A stretch of 64,000 nt of DNA from Diphasiastrum complanatum (Eukaryota; Streptophyta; Lycopodiopsida; Lycopodiales; Lycopodiaceae): the NCBI GenBank assembly GCA_029204225.1, contig CM055101.1, positions 5,767,246 to 5,831,245 on the forward strand. The letters are read 5' to 3'. The position numbers were made by a program, and so were the translations under genes. This document shows, piece by piece, positions 21,292 through 30,105 of this stretch. The notes under the pieces are model-generated. The model searched no databases. It was not told where the DNA came from and saw nothing but the letters and a program-made list of their open reading frames with translations. The stretch's first letter is position 1, and every line of letters begins with the position of its first letter.

Positions 21292-21520
21292 TGTACAACC
21301 CAGGATGAGTGCTAGCCTAAGGTGGAAGATGGCTGATGGCTCTGGCAGTGGTATGGGACACTGTCAGGGTTGGAGGTTCGAATCCGGCTTGTCATGGGTC
21401 GCGGGCCAGTGCACGGAGGGTGGATCTAGATTGGATCCTATGGCGATGCGGATCGTGTGACATTCGGTTCCTTGTGGGTAACCGGCACTTGGCGGTTAGC
21501 AGCGGGAATAGGTTGTTACA
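21292..21520 (+). repeat. TRIM 3' LTR
   Basis: 229 bp. It differs from the 5' LTR by scattered substitutions and small indels, so the insertion is not very recent. Confidence 0.85.
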
Positions 21521-21985
21521 ACTTGCATTCCTTTTGCAAGGTCTGCCAGGGGTTGGAAGTCAACACCTCGAAGATTAATATTTTGGTCTTCAACATTAGT
21601 AGGCCATTCACACAGAGGCATCTCTTAGGCCGGAGGAGATCGTTTAGTCCTACACATATCTGGGGGTGGTATTATATAGCCCACTCATGAGACCTGTTGC
21701 CATTGAGAGATTAGCGAAGGCTTACCCTCATTGGTTAGCCTTGAGAAATTATGCTTTTCCAAACTTATTATGAACACCAACGGTAAATGCTACCTATTTG
21801 ACACCTTGTTCACATCAACATTGGTGCATTGGTGCACAAGTATTACTTCATGTGATTAGGTGAGTATTTCTCCGCTCCAAGTCAACATGTTGTCCCCCAT
21901 GATACACTTGAAGCCCCTCGAGGCATTCCACATCAAGTTATTTGAGCAAAGTTTGCACACCCTCCCATTCAGCATAGTAGTAGGT
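21521..21985 (+). pseudogene. LINE RT C-terminal continuation
   Basis: Resumes with LHSFCKVCQGLEVNTSK, which normally follows the RT YxDD box by about 15-20 residues ('FC---GL-VN--KT'). It then continues with degenerate 'T-LG' and 'CYLFDTL--STLV' segments. The join to 20495 across the inserted DNA is in LINE order. Confidence 0.78.
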
Positions 21986-22119
21986 AGTAACTTGTAAGTA
22001 GAAAGTACATTGGATAAGTATTTGAATAGAAATCTAAAAGTTACAATTTACATTGAAAAGCAAAATCAAATAGCATTATAATGAACAATAAACTGTATAG
22101 TGAATAGGTGGCAAGGTTA

Positions 22120-22602
22120 CCAGCCGATTCAAATCTAACCGATTTGTTCAATTCAAACCGATTCAAATTGGTCAAGTAGGGTTCCAAATCGAGGACCAGT
22201 TTGAACCGAATTGAGCCAAAAAATAGTAATTCAATTAGTAGCGACCAAGTGACATGATGGACATTAATGCAGACAATCTAAGACCACAAAAATGTCTATA
22301 TAGTTCCCAATTCGAAAGCAAGAGTCAAGAGTCGAGACATGTAGAATCTTCAAAGTTCAATCCAGATGCTAGAAATATAGAATCTAGATAAAAGTAGATA
22401 TACCTACAATGTTCTCAAGCAATAGGTCAACGCTATGTGCAGCGCATGGAGCCCAAAAGATATTTGGGAAATTCTCCATCCCCAAAATCCCCCATGGCCT
22501 TGCGATGTGCAGCATTGTCAGTAGTGACTTGCACAACATTGTGAGGCCCCACATCCTCGATGGCTTGTCTGATGTGTGAGTAGATGTACTCACATATAAC
22601 AA
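22120..22602 (-). mobile_element. hAT transposon remnant with transposase fragment
   Basis: 22120-22215 is a terminus-like block of GATTCAAA and GGTTTGAA words, homologous to 3655-3755. At 22384-22602 the minus strand encodes, in two frames, DVGPHNVVQVTTDNAAH and FPNIFWAPCAAHSVDLLLEN. This is the DUF659/hAT transposase core: the Asp of VTTDNA belongs to the DDE triad and the C-x-x-H block is typical. A frameshift separates the two parts. The rest of the transposase and the other terminus are missing. Confidence 0.75.
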
Positions 22603-22639
22603 AACATGTTTGAAACCCTAATTGAGCAATGGGAGCCTA

Positions 22640-22775
22640 TTGATGTCTTTTATCATACACCATCACTTGCGGATCAGGCTCATGCTCTTGCTGCACTTGT
22701 TGATTCCTCTACATCAGATGTTGTTCTAGCTATTGATGCACCAGGGCTTGCTGCTATTTGATCCAGTTTCTTTTC
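22640..22775 (+). pseudogene. Gypsy pol C-terminal tail
   Basis: Encodes EPIDVFYHTPSLADQ followed by HALAALVDSSTSDVVLAID and a stop shortly before an LTR. Minus-strand sequences at 55870-56000 and 56260-56380 encode the same tail, there preceded by 'EEATWEPIDVF', a chromodomain-like end of gypsy integrase. This marks the 3' end of a gypsy pol. Confidence 0.7.
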
Positions 22776-22796
22776 GGCAGTTGGGTCTATTTTTTT

Positions 22797-23263
22797 TGTG
22801 CCAGGGAGAGTTATGGACTCGGCTCATTACATTCGCCGCGTCCATTTACATTTACTTTACTTTATGCATAAGCAGGCCTTGGGCCCTTTTTTATTCATTA
22901 GTGACACTTAGACTATATGGTTGGCCTTTGGCCTTATTACTCATTATTAGGCCATTTGGACATATTACTAGAGAGTGGGGGCCTTCTTGGAGGGCACACT
23001 ATTTTCCCTCCCAGTTGGGCCCTAGCCACCGGAAGCTTCCTTTTAGGGCTTCCTCTTGGCTATAAGTAGGGAAATTGTGTCATTTGTTATTCAGCTGATG
23101 ATATTGATCTCTCTCTTTAGTCTCCTTAATCTCTCTTTTTCCTGCTTTCTAGGGTTAAGTCTTGCTTATGTGCTGTTTTCATAGCTTAAGTCTTGCTTAT
23201 GTGATGCTTTCATAGCTTAGATTTAGATCAGTTGTGGCTTTATTCGTAACTGTACTGTTGCAC
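22797..23263 (+). mobile_element. Gypsy LTR
   Basis: Begins TGTGCCAGGGAGAGTTATGG right after the pol tail. It aligns by eye with the minus-strand LTR at 55434-55835 (start TGTGTCAGGGAGAG) through to a shared GT-AACT region near 23260. A 37-bp tandem repeat (TTAAGTCTTGCTTATGTG twice) lies at about 23154-23218. The internal region of a gypsy follows, so this LTR sits between a pol end and a gag start. Confidence 0.75.
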
Positions 23264-23282
23264 TTTCTAGCACCTTATTTGT

Positions 23283-23905
23283 GGAGGTTTCGGCACTTTT
23301 TCATCAACATGTTGTTTGCTTCTTTTTGACAATCTTTTGGAGGCTCCATCACCATCTCTCTCAACTTTTTTGCAGCCCATTTGCAGTTTCAATTGGAGGC
23401 TGTCCAGTCCCCTACTTCACCACATTTTTGGGCATTTGTTTAGCTCATTTGCAGATCTAATTGGTGGCTGTCCAGAGCCCATCTAGATTCATTGCAGGGT
23501 TTTTACAGCTCTTATTGGAGGTTGTCCAGCACCCATCTACATCATCTTTTTTAGTCGATTTCCAGCCTTTTTGCAAGGTGTTTACAAATTTTATTGGAGG
23601 TTGTGCCCACCTACATCTTCTTCAGGGGTTTCTAGCCTGTTTGCAAGGTGTTTATGGATTTTATTGGAGGCTTTCCAGCGCCCATCTACATCATCTGTTT
23701 AGTGATATCTCAACACATTTTCAGATCTGGTTTGAGTCCGCCACCTCCATCATCATTTTTAGTCTATTTGCAGCCTATTTATTTGTTTGGAGGCTGTCCA
23801 ACACCCATCCCCACCACCATTTTTTGTCGCATTTGCAACCTATTTGCAGTCCATTTTCAGATCCAGTTCGAGGCTGCCCAACACCCACCTCCATTACCAT
23901 TTTCA
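23283..23905. repeat. Degenerate minisatellite in gypsy leader
   Basis: About nine to ten units of 55-80 bp, each beginning with a variant of GGAGGCTGTCCAGCACCCA and followed by CTAC-TCATC and TTTGCAG words. Clear units start near 23338, 23395, 23463, 23517, 23596, 23665, 23790 and 23870. It lies between the LTR and gag. Confidence 0.8.
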
Positions 23906-24019
23906 AAGGTATTTGTTGGTTATATATTTTCTGTGATTACTCTATTCATATATGACGGTTTTTATCTTTCCTTTGCTGCTTTTTGTGTTGATTGTGTACC
24001 TTAAGCGTATTTGGGGTGA

Positions 24020-24860
24020 CGACAAAAGTCCATTCCCTTTCTCAGGACTTTAAGAATAAGGTTTAGCTTACTGTATATTCTGGGTCATCCGATGGGAATG
24101 AACTCGAGAATTGGTATTCTAAGCTCGAAACCTATTTCTTTATGTTTTCCAAGATCGACGTTCAATGAATCCACTTAGCTGCTCTATATTTGGAGGGCCG
24201 TGGCACTACTTGGTGGTTTATGTTTCGTTAGACGACTTTACATCTTGGCCTTTCTAGTTGGACAAAGTTTATGACAATACTCCGCCTTGCTAATGACTGA
24301 TCCTCAGTGGACATTTTTCGTAGCCTCACCCACACTAGTGATTTGGCTGCTTATACGACACGCTTAAAAGAGTCTTCTATCTGTTTCCGGATATTTCTAC
24401 ATTGGAGCTCATTCCCCATTATGTTGCAGGCTTAAGAGGAGCGCTCAGGTATGACGTTTCTTCTTTTTTTCCACTCACTCTCTCACGCCATCTCCATCGC
24501 CACCGCTTTGCAGCATCAGTATTTTCCCGTGTCATCTTCTTTTTCACATCCACGTTGCTCCTTCACACGTCCTGTTCTTTCTTTACCCCTATCAGTTCTT
24601 CTCCTTCACACGTCCCGTTCTTTCTCCCAGACCCATGACCCCTTCATTGTTTTTCCTTACCCTATTTTTGTCTGTCGCTACTCACCTACTAAGATGTCTG
24701 AGATCCGTGCGAAGCGTTTATGTTTCAACTGTAAAAGTCCTATTCATATGGCACATGATTGTCGCCATCCTTCCTCTGCCATTGCAGTTTATTTGCATGG
24801 GGCTGACACACCTGATGATAATCTTGATTCCTTCATATGCCTTCATATTTTATGATGATC
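24020..24860 (+). pseudogene. Gypsy gag with zinc knuckle
   Basis: Degenerate frames give NWYSKLETYFFMF, LAALYLEGRGTTWW, FRSLTHTSDLAAYTTRLKES and LIPHYVAGLRGALR, the usual retrotransposon gag core (W-x(n)-F, 'Y---F--L-----------F--GL'). The 134-codon frame from 24451 ends with RLCFNCKSPIHMAHDC, a C-x2-C-x4-H-x4-C zinc knuckle. Stops and frameshifts interrupt it. Confidence 0.75.
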
Positions 24861-25061
24861 CCCCAGTTGTCGAAATCCCCGACACACCTCCTCAGCTTCC
24901 ATCCGACCCTATTGATGCTGGTACGTGCCATGCTCAGCTTGCTTATTGGAGATTTCCTTGAACAGGAAGATTTTCACATCATTCCACTTACACGTTATGA
25001 TCTCATCGTTGGTGCTGATTGGTTTACCTCTTTGAGAGCAGTTGCTTTGGATTTACAATAG
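24861..25061 (+). pseudogene. Gypsy protease C-terminus
   Basis: RYDLIVGADWFTSLRAVALD matches the end of gypsy aspartic proteases (YD-(I/V)LG-DWL). It ends at a TAG and no RT follows: the element stops here and intron sequence leads to the PPT exon at 25614. Confidence 0.7.
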
Positions 25062-25613
25062 TAGACCTTAACATTTTTTTGTGATGGCACTTGTCATGTA
25101 CTATAGAGTAAATAAAACGATCAAATACTCTCAATTTTTTAAGCTTTGATAAATATCCCAGTGTATCCTGTATTGTAAGCTGCACTTTCAGCATGGAGTG
25201 CAATTCAGCCTATAATGGACAAACTAGTGATTTTCCCTTACCTCTTTTCAAAGACCATTGCTTATGAAATCAATAAGTAGCCATCCAAGGAACACATCCA
25301 ACTCAAGACTTTGAAAGAGGTTTTCCTGCTTCAGCTCTGTAACTCTTACAAGCATCCATAAGAAGATTTCTGTAATTTCAATAAAGCTGTACATTAAGAA
25401 AGTTCTTTGTAAGCTTGAAATCGAATGTGAATGTAATCTGGATCTCATTGAGTTTCTTCGGATCAAAAGTTATGCACTAAACGGTACTTAATGTTTCTGT
25501 TTGTAGGACATAGTTTTGGTTTCTGCTTCAGTAATTTTCCATCTGTCATGAGCTCAAATCGACTACCAATCATTTGTAATGGTTTTTGAAAATAATTTGT
25601 TACTACTGAGCAG

Positions 25614-25736
25614 GATCTGACAGCATATTATGAAGGCTGTGCCTTTCTTCCAAAGCTTAATAATGAGATACCAACTTCTCGAAACTCTTCATTCAAGGAA
25701 CGCTTCAGTAAACTAAATCATTTGGTTCTTGTGAAG
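25614..25736 (+). CDS. Palmitoyl-protein thioesterase, exon (41 codons)
   Basis: Follows GAGCAG and encodes DLTAYYEGCAFLPKLNNE and RNSSFKERFSKLNHLVLVK. The F-L-P-x-L-N-N-E and (R)N-x-x-(Y/F)-K-x-(R/N)-(F/L) segments are hallmarks of PPT proteins just before the catalytic Asp strand. The exon ends AAG followed by GCAAGT, so the downstream intron uses a GC donor. Fully open and in phase. Confidence 0.9.
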
Positions 25737-25894
25737 GCAAGTGTCTATCCCATGTTTTGACACTTTGTTTGTTTCTATCATTGGATTGGCAGCAACACTA
25801 AATTCCTCATAACATTTTCAATCGATAGTGTGGAGGAAAGTTAAATTGGAAGTTTCTTCTCGGTAGGAACTAACAATTCTCCTCTCCTTTACAG
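25737..25894 (+). other. GC-AG intron of the PPT gene
   Basis: 158-bp intron with donor AAG|GCAAGT and acceptor CTTTACAG. GC donors need a strong surrounding consensus and this one matches the U1 consensus except at position +2. Protein continuity (VLVK then FENDT) fixes the junction. Confidence 0.8.
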
Positions 25895-25987
25895 TTCGAA
25901 AACGATACTGTCCTTGTACCACCAGAGACAGCTTGGTTCGGTTACTTTTCTCCTAATGCTACCAATTCGGTCTTATCTTTTGAGGAG
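25895..25987 (+). CDS. Palmitoyl-protein thioesterase, exon with catalytic Asp
   Basis: 31 codons: FENDTVLVPPETAWFGYF and SPNATNSVLSFEE. The Asp in E-N-D-T-V corresponds to the catalytic Asp of the PPT Ser-Asp-His triad ('KF-ND-(I/V)--P---(E/W)-FG'). The E-T-A-W-F-G-Y motif is also conserved. Donor is GTGACG. Confidence 0.92.
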
Positions 25988-26128
25988 GTGACGTCAATAA
26001 TTGTATCCATTCAAATTTGTGCCATCAGCATGGCAAGGCTGTGGACTCCATATGTTGTGTTTAAATCAGTGCTTGATATTTTATACTGTTGTTTCTGATC
26101 CTCTTGGTTTGAACTTTGAATGTTTTAG

Positions 26129-26314
26129 ACTGATCTTTACAAGGAAGACTGGATTGGCTTAAAGGTTTTGAAAGAAAAGGGAGGGTTGACCTTTCTCAGC
26201 TTTGCCGGAAATCACCTTACTATAACAAAAGAGCAGCTGCAATATCAGATTGCACCTTATCTAACTGCATCCAGTTCTCCAGGAATTGAACCTTGTACGT
26301 GTGCCACTTTATAA
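26129..26314 (+). CDS. Palmitoyl-protein thioesterase, last exon with catalytic His
   Basis: Follows TTTTAG. Encodes TDLYKEDWIGLKVLKEKGG, then LTFLSFAGNHLTITKEQ and IAPYLTASSSP, stopping at TAA (26312-26314). The T-x-L-Y-x-E-D-x-(I/L)-G-L-K motif and the G-(D/N)-H-L with the catalytic His are diagnostic. The last residues (EPCTCATL) are not conserved. An alternative is a further splice at CCTT|GTACGT near 26295 that would give a different C-terminus. Confidence 0.9.
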   Translation, partial: TDLYKEDWIGLKVLKEKGGLTFLSFAGNHLTITKEQLQYQIAPYLTASSSPGIEPCTCATL

Positions 26315-29300
26315 CCAAAATGACATGGCAAACTGGTCATTTAATTTTGATAGCTAATATTTTTTTTTGGAGGCATTAGGAAATATTGAACCTTGATATC
26401 CTGTTTTAAGTTATAGTTAGTTCACCGCTGATCTCTTGTAAAGCAGCCGAGCTATGAAGTTAATTGGTTACATCGCTAAGATGAGAGCAAGGTGTTTTTC
26501 CCCAGGTTATTTAAGGCTTATAATATGGACTCTTTAACTATGTCAGATGGTAAAGTATAAGCATCTTTCACACCCTTCATCATTGCCTTTCATGGAATGT
26601 TTCAATGAGCTTCTTGGAATAAGCTTCCATCTACGGTCTACAGCTACAGCTGTTTTTATAGGTCGTGTTGTAGAGCTAAGCATTGAATGAAGACAGGGTG
26701 TTCCACTTTTTGTTTCCAAGAACAGCTTCAATTCTATGGCTGTGAGGGATAATGCAGAAGCTATGAAGCTTGGATGTCTTCGGAGGTATTGCTAGCTATG
26801 CCTGAGTGATAGAACATTTTCTCCAGAGGGTGTTTTAGAGGGTATTCAGCACCATAAGTAACAAGTTGATTACATTCTCCAGCATCAAGAAGTAAGTGGG
26901 CGGTTTGAAATGTTCATTGAAAGAACCAGTCAACCTGATCCCCTACTTTCACCTCAGAAGACTCCCACACCATAACTGGATTGAGCGTCAAGAAGCAGTT
27001 TTTAATAGGAGTGAGATCTGCACTTGTGGATTTTTTATTATCTGTTTATCTCAATTATTGCTCTCTCTTGCTGGTTCAACATGTGACATATGCCATACAA
27101 AATATTGCAGCCTAGGCTCTATGATCCACGATGCTCCACTTCTGAACTTAAAATAGTTATGAAGGCTACTGAGAAGCTTCAGGTGGGGTCCCATGAAATT
27201 GACAACCTTAAGTTTGTACTTATCAATGTCTCCGGCATCATCGCCCACGGCAATGCAAACCTAATCCATATTTTTGTTAAATTTGTAAAGATGAGGGTTT
27301 CCTATACTATTTCAATGCAGCATGTTCTAACAAGCTCTGCCATATTGTATTATATGTAAAGGATTCACAAATATGGATATTTAAGCCAGAAGCAAGTAGG
27401 CTGTTTTTGGGTGAGAGATCCACCATAAATCAATTTTCACACTTGGATTCTTAAGTGTGAATACAAAATATCAGAGAATCAATTAAGAGGATTCTGACTC
27501 TGTTAAACTTCATAAATCTTTTTTTGACGCCTGACCTACCCCTAAGCAGTCGATAATATTCTTTGAGGATTTCAACAATAAACATCAAAGGTGAGGTACT
27601 CAAGCAATCATATCTCTTTTCTTTGACTTATCAGTTCTGGTCCATGGATTGTTGGTGTGAGACATGTATGTGCTTTCCCACTAGAGCAAAGTTCTTCAGC
27701 TAGTTGATTGACAGCCATGAAAATAAACTTCACGAGCTTCTTTGGGCTTACAATGTAATTTTGTTCACAACGTTAATTGGAAAGTATTAGGTTCATACTA
27801 CAATGGTAATGAATCTTTCTGTTTACAGTTTGAGTTATTTCTGATGGATACTGTAAATAATCTCATCAAGATCTAATGTTGAAGAATGCGTTATGAGCAA
27901 GATATCTGTGAATAGTTGATGGGAATTTATGTGTGGAATGCCATTTGTACTTTTGATGCTATGCATGATACTGAATGATGCATACAAATTGTAAATAATG
28001 GTCATATGGAAATTCAAGGTAAATTTATTCAATTCAATTTTGATCATCTTGACTATCTTTACGGTTGCATTCATTTCCAAACATATGGTTTTCTCAATTT
28101 ACCATGTATGTTTTCTGAAAGATCATGCAGCTGCAGTGTTTCCTCAAATAAACAGATGTTTGAATGTTAAGGGTACAGGTGATAATAGATATCATTGTTA
28201 TTATGGCAGGAAGGATTGATGTGGTTTCTGCCTAATGATGAGCATGTGGTTTTGTACAGATTCTGCAAAGATGAGAGGCTTCAAGGGCGATTCAAACTTG
28301 AAGCTTTCACGGTAGGTGTTATAGAGTTTTCATACTAAGAATGGGGTAATTACATCGGCAAAACATCTGTGGAATTTTTGGTGCATTGTGCGAAGATGCC
28401 TAATCCCCATCTGTTACTGCGGCCCCTGTTTCCTTTCCCTAGCTAATCTGCATTGCAGATTGTGTCCACGTTTACAATTCAAATCTTGAGTTTACACTGA
28501 TGTGGTCTCCATACATATTATGGTCATGACTATTTTACAAAATGCAGTTATTTTACTGTTTTGCTTGTGGGTTTCAGCTATACTTTGTTTGGCATGTGCT
28601 TGTTGGAATATTTCCATAAGTTCATGCTGCTCGATGTGACTTTTGTTCCTTGGATGCTTGTCCTTTAAGCTATTTTTTGCTTTGCTTTATGATCTATAAG
28701 TATTTATAAACGCTGAGTTACAGGGAGATGGATGTCTGTACAATGCTCTAGCCAACAATGTCTTGATGTGATGATTGGCCCAGGTAACGATTTGGAATAA
28801 CATTGAATTCTCTTTCAAAGCTTATTCATTGGTCCAGAACAAGGGATTACAGCTCTTTGAAGTTCTCCAAGGAGAATGATTGAAGTAATATTCATGTTTT
28901 ACCCATTAAAGGCATCCTTGCTAACAGAAAACGAATAGTCTTGGCTGTTGTCACAAGGATAAAGTTCTATATCCATGCAAGGGTGGCAAATTATGAGTTG
29001 CTTCATCGGATTATGCTCAAGGTTTTACTGATAATAATCGTCAAGTTCCTGCTTAAGCTGGGAATCAAACCATATAAGAAATTTGATGATGATGAGGGAG
29101 CAAGTCTTTGTCACATGTGAAACCTAAAAGGTTCCAAAAAGATCGATGATCTATATATAGTATGCTTTCAGGCGAGTAAAATGCGCATTTCTCATAAATT
29201 GTACTTCATTTTCATAGATGCTGTGCTTCTATGACCTCATCATGTAGGTGGGTATAAAGGTAGTATTCGGAGACTCTCCTAGTGTGAAGCATTTTACTCC

Positions 29301-29681
29301 CCTCAATCATTTCCCCATTTATGATGAGCAGGCTTCTTTGTCTTTGTTTTTCTCGATTAGCAGCTGTCCACATTCTGTAAGATAAGGTGATGTCCCATGC
29401 ATGCTGACTAGTTTTAGGAGCCCTAATATGTTTTTAGCATTCATATCTCTGAGCCAAAAAAAATTGAGGTTTTGCACATAGAAAATCCATGAGCATCACA
29501 TCCAAAGAGACTAAGAAACAGAAAAGAAACAAATGTATGTCAAGGTGCTGAAATTGGTGGGTGCAAGAAAGTTTTTTTCTCAAATTGTTGAAGTTTTCTA
29601 TGAGGCACATTGCTATGGGGCAACGTTTGAAAGTGTTGGCTAGACACAAAGCAGAAGGGTGCTATATTAGATTTAGGCTGT
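26315..29681. other. Downstream of PPT gene, no gene assigned
   Basis: Probably 3' UTR and intergenic DNA. Two exon-like pieces were noted without homology: 27113-27182 (flanked by GCAG and GTGGGG) and 28259-28310 (flanked by GTACAG and GTAGGT). A frame at 28884-29120 is open for 78 codons but lacks an early ATG. None can be assigned. Confidence 0.35.
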
Positions 29682-29689
29682 AGCTGGGC

Positions 29690-30105
29690 CATAGAACCCA
29701 CGGTTCCCAGAACCGTGGGTTCTGGGAACCGTGGAAGGTACCGTACCACGGTTCCTTGAACCGTGGTACGGTTCATGTAAAAAAATAATTAATTAATTAA
29801 TTAATTTTCCTAAATTTCCCCCCAAAACCTCAAAGCTACTTTTTGTCCCTCTCTCTCTCTCTGTCTCCCTCTCTCTTATCAATTTGGGAGATTAAATCAT
29901 TTGAAGTAAATAATCTAAGTAGGGAGAATCTGCTTTTTCTGAAAAAAAATTGGCATTTTTTTGGGCTATTTTTGGGGGCTGGGACAAAAAACAAATTAAT
30001 TAATTAATTATTCAGTGCGGTTCACCACGGTTCTGGGCAAAATTTTTAAAGAACCGTACGGTTCTCAGAACCGTGGTGAACCGTTAACGGTTCATTGATT
30101 CTATG
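29690..30105. mobile_element. Non-autonomous hAT-like element, GAACCGTGG family
   Basis: A 416-bp element with ends CATAGAA and TTCTATG and an exact 8-bp target duplication AGCTGGGC (29682-29689 and 30106-30113). Removing it restores a continuous flank. Both subterminal regions are dense in GAACCGTGG/CCACGGTTC words, several forming local palindromes. The middle holds TTAA tetramer repeats near 29785-29805 and 29995-30010 and a short CT-rich tract near 29850. No coding capacity. Confidence 0.82.

Larger units (their letters stand above)
20705..21520 (+). mobile_element. TRIM-like miniature LTR element
   Basis: An 816-bp element with two LTRs (20705-20932, 228 bp; 21292-21520, 229 bp) sharing most of their sequence. 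Both begin TGTACAACC and end GGTTGTAACA or GGTTGTTACA. A perfect 5-bp target duplication ACTTG lies at 20700-20704 and 21521-21525. A primer-binding site TGGTATCAGAGCC (20935-20947) follows the first LTR. The 359-bp interior has no gag or pol and is GC-rich with GCAGGCAGG words. TRIMs are non-autonomous and mobilised by proteins of other LTR elements. The right flank continues the host LINE RT. Confidence 0.85.
17191..21985 (+). mobile_element. LINE retrotransposon, degenerate, split by later insertions
   Basis: Plus-strand order: CT-repeat leader, Pro/Ser-rich ORF, APE-type endonuclease, RT, C-terminal region. The element is interrupted at 20496-21525 by an unidentified 204-bp segment and a TRIM-like element. 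The RT motifs 'G-KQ-C-LSPTLF-LYIDELE' and GDFNAR belong to a LINE type different from the L1-type at 44237. The sequence from about 19390 to 19850 has no RT similarity and is probably another insertion. Located 187 bp downstream of the 39-bp PPT exon, inside the second large intron. Confidence 0.8.
5936..26314 (+). other. Palmitoyl-protein thioesterase gene span (3' part), TE-filled introns
   Basis: Five exons, all phase 0 at both ends, read through as the C-terminal half of a PPT-family alpha/beta hydrolase, which removes thioester-linked palmitate from proteins, usually in lysosome/vacuole-type compartments. Introns are 6005-16965, 17005-25613, 25737-25894 and 25988-26128. The catalytic Asp (FENDTVLVPPE) and His (GNHLTIT) are in the window. 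The Ser nucleophile exon would be upstream, and I find none in 1-5935, so another intron of at least 5.9 kb is implied. The short exons were found by predicting the missing protein segment and then locating it with proper splice sites. All exons are open, so the gene may still be functional. Confidence 0.82.

Noticed and set aside
26543-26731. 62-codon minus-strand frame after the PPT gene
   Set aside because: No resemblance to any family and no splice or context support.
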